Assembly: GCA_051745935.1 (NCBI GenBank)
Contig: JBNJEM010000499.1
Coordinates: 1-6,059 of the forward strand
Origin: JBNJEM01 sp051745935
GTDB taxonomy: Bacteria; Planctomycetota; Planctomycetia; Pirellulales; Pirellulaceae
DNA: 6,059 nt
Reading direction: 5' to 3'
The notes under the pieces are model-generated. The model was not told where the DNA came from, searched no databases, and was given only the letters and a program-made list of their open reading frames with translations. Of the stretch, positions 5,862 to 6,059 are shown in pieces (position 1 is the stretch's first letter; every line of letters begins with the position of its first letter). A program made the position numbers and the translations under genes.

Positions 5862-6059
5862 TATACCGGTCGCGGATGATTTTCTCCGCCGCGAGTCCGA
5901 CCAACGGGAGGACGGCTTGCGTCGGGCAGCGTTCCACCCGGAAAAATCCAACCGCCTGAGTTATACCGGTCGCGGATGATTTTCTCCGCCGCGAGTCCGA
6001 CCAACGGGAGGACGGCTTGCGTCGGGCAGCGTTCCACCCGGAAAAATCCAACCGCCTGA
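5862..6059. repeat. Tandem direct repeat, 100-base period, two copies
   Basis: Copy one is 5862-5959 and copy two 5962-6059. The 98 bases are identical, separated by GT at 5960-5961, giving a period of 100. The second copy runs to the last base of the window, so the array may continue. Each copy begins TATACCGGT and can form a small hairpin: TCGCGG (5870-5875, 5970-5975) with CCGCGA (5889-5894, 5989-5994). Two minus-strand frames are open across both copies, but because 100 is not a multiple of three each copy would be read in a different frame, so these are not convincing genes. The unit is longer than a CRISPR repeat and has no variable spacer. It resembles dispersed repeats I associate with planctomycete genomes; that resemblance is from memory and unverified. 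Confidence 0.95.

Noticed and set aside
5830..6051. A 73-codon minus-strand frame, and a second of 66 codons, through the tandem repeat.
   Set aside because: The 100-base period shifts frame between copies, so the same DNA would be read in two frames. No family is recognisable and no ribosome binding site supports either.
5862..6059. A CRISPR array.
   Set aside because: The repeat unit is about 98 bases, there is no spacer beyond two bases, and no cas gene is present.

Overview
The window looks like a piece of a moderately GC-rich bacterial chromosome, most likely from a planctomycete (Pirellulales-like). That placement is an inference. It rests on the HEAT-like motif and secreted architecture of the 364-residue protein, the fused E1 enzyme style, and a repeat that resembles repeats I associate with planctomycete genomes. 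No marker here fixes the genus.

Left part (1-786). A minus-strand gene for ribosomal protein L13 (rplM) lies at the left edge. Its best start is a TTG at 533 behind a perfect GGAGGA, not the first obvious ATG. The 250-base gap to the right holds a candidate rplM promoter and, on the other strand, a good extended -10 promoter for a toxin-antitoxin locus.

Middle (787-2268). A complete Phd/YefM-type antitoxin overlaps by ATGA a PIN-domain toxin gene that has shrunk to 36 codons. Both ends of the toxin are recognisable and joined in frame, so the antitoxin is now an orphan beside a deletion scar. It is followed by an exported 364-residue protein with a HEAT-like helical region, a charged beta-rich segment and a C-terminal helix. 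Its cellular role is unknown.

Convergent gap (2269-2480). Two strong hairpins without U-tracts separate the plus-strand genes from the large minus-strand gene.

Right part (2481-5825). One uninterrupted minus-strand gene encodes about 1110 residues. It joins a complete thiamine-diphosphate 2-oxoacid dehydrogenase E1 (alpha plus beta), a lipoyl domain and a complete ketoacyl-synthase III (FabH-like) with an intact Cys-His-Asn triad. An E2 acyltransferase domain and an E3 are absent from the protein. The simplest reading is a single-chain machine that decarboxylates a 2-oxo acid, loads the acyl group on its lipoyl arm and passes it to the condensing enzyme to start a fatty acid or polyketide chain. 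This is the most interesting item in the window.

Right edge (5862-6059). Two identical 98-base copies of a 100-base tandem repeat run to the last base, which suggests the array continues or that an assembly broke here.
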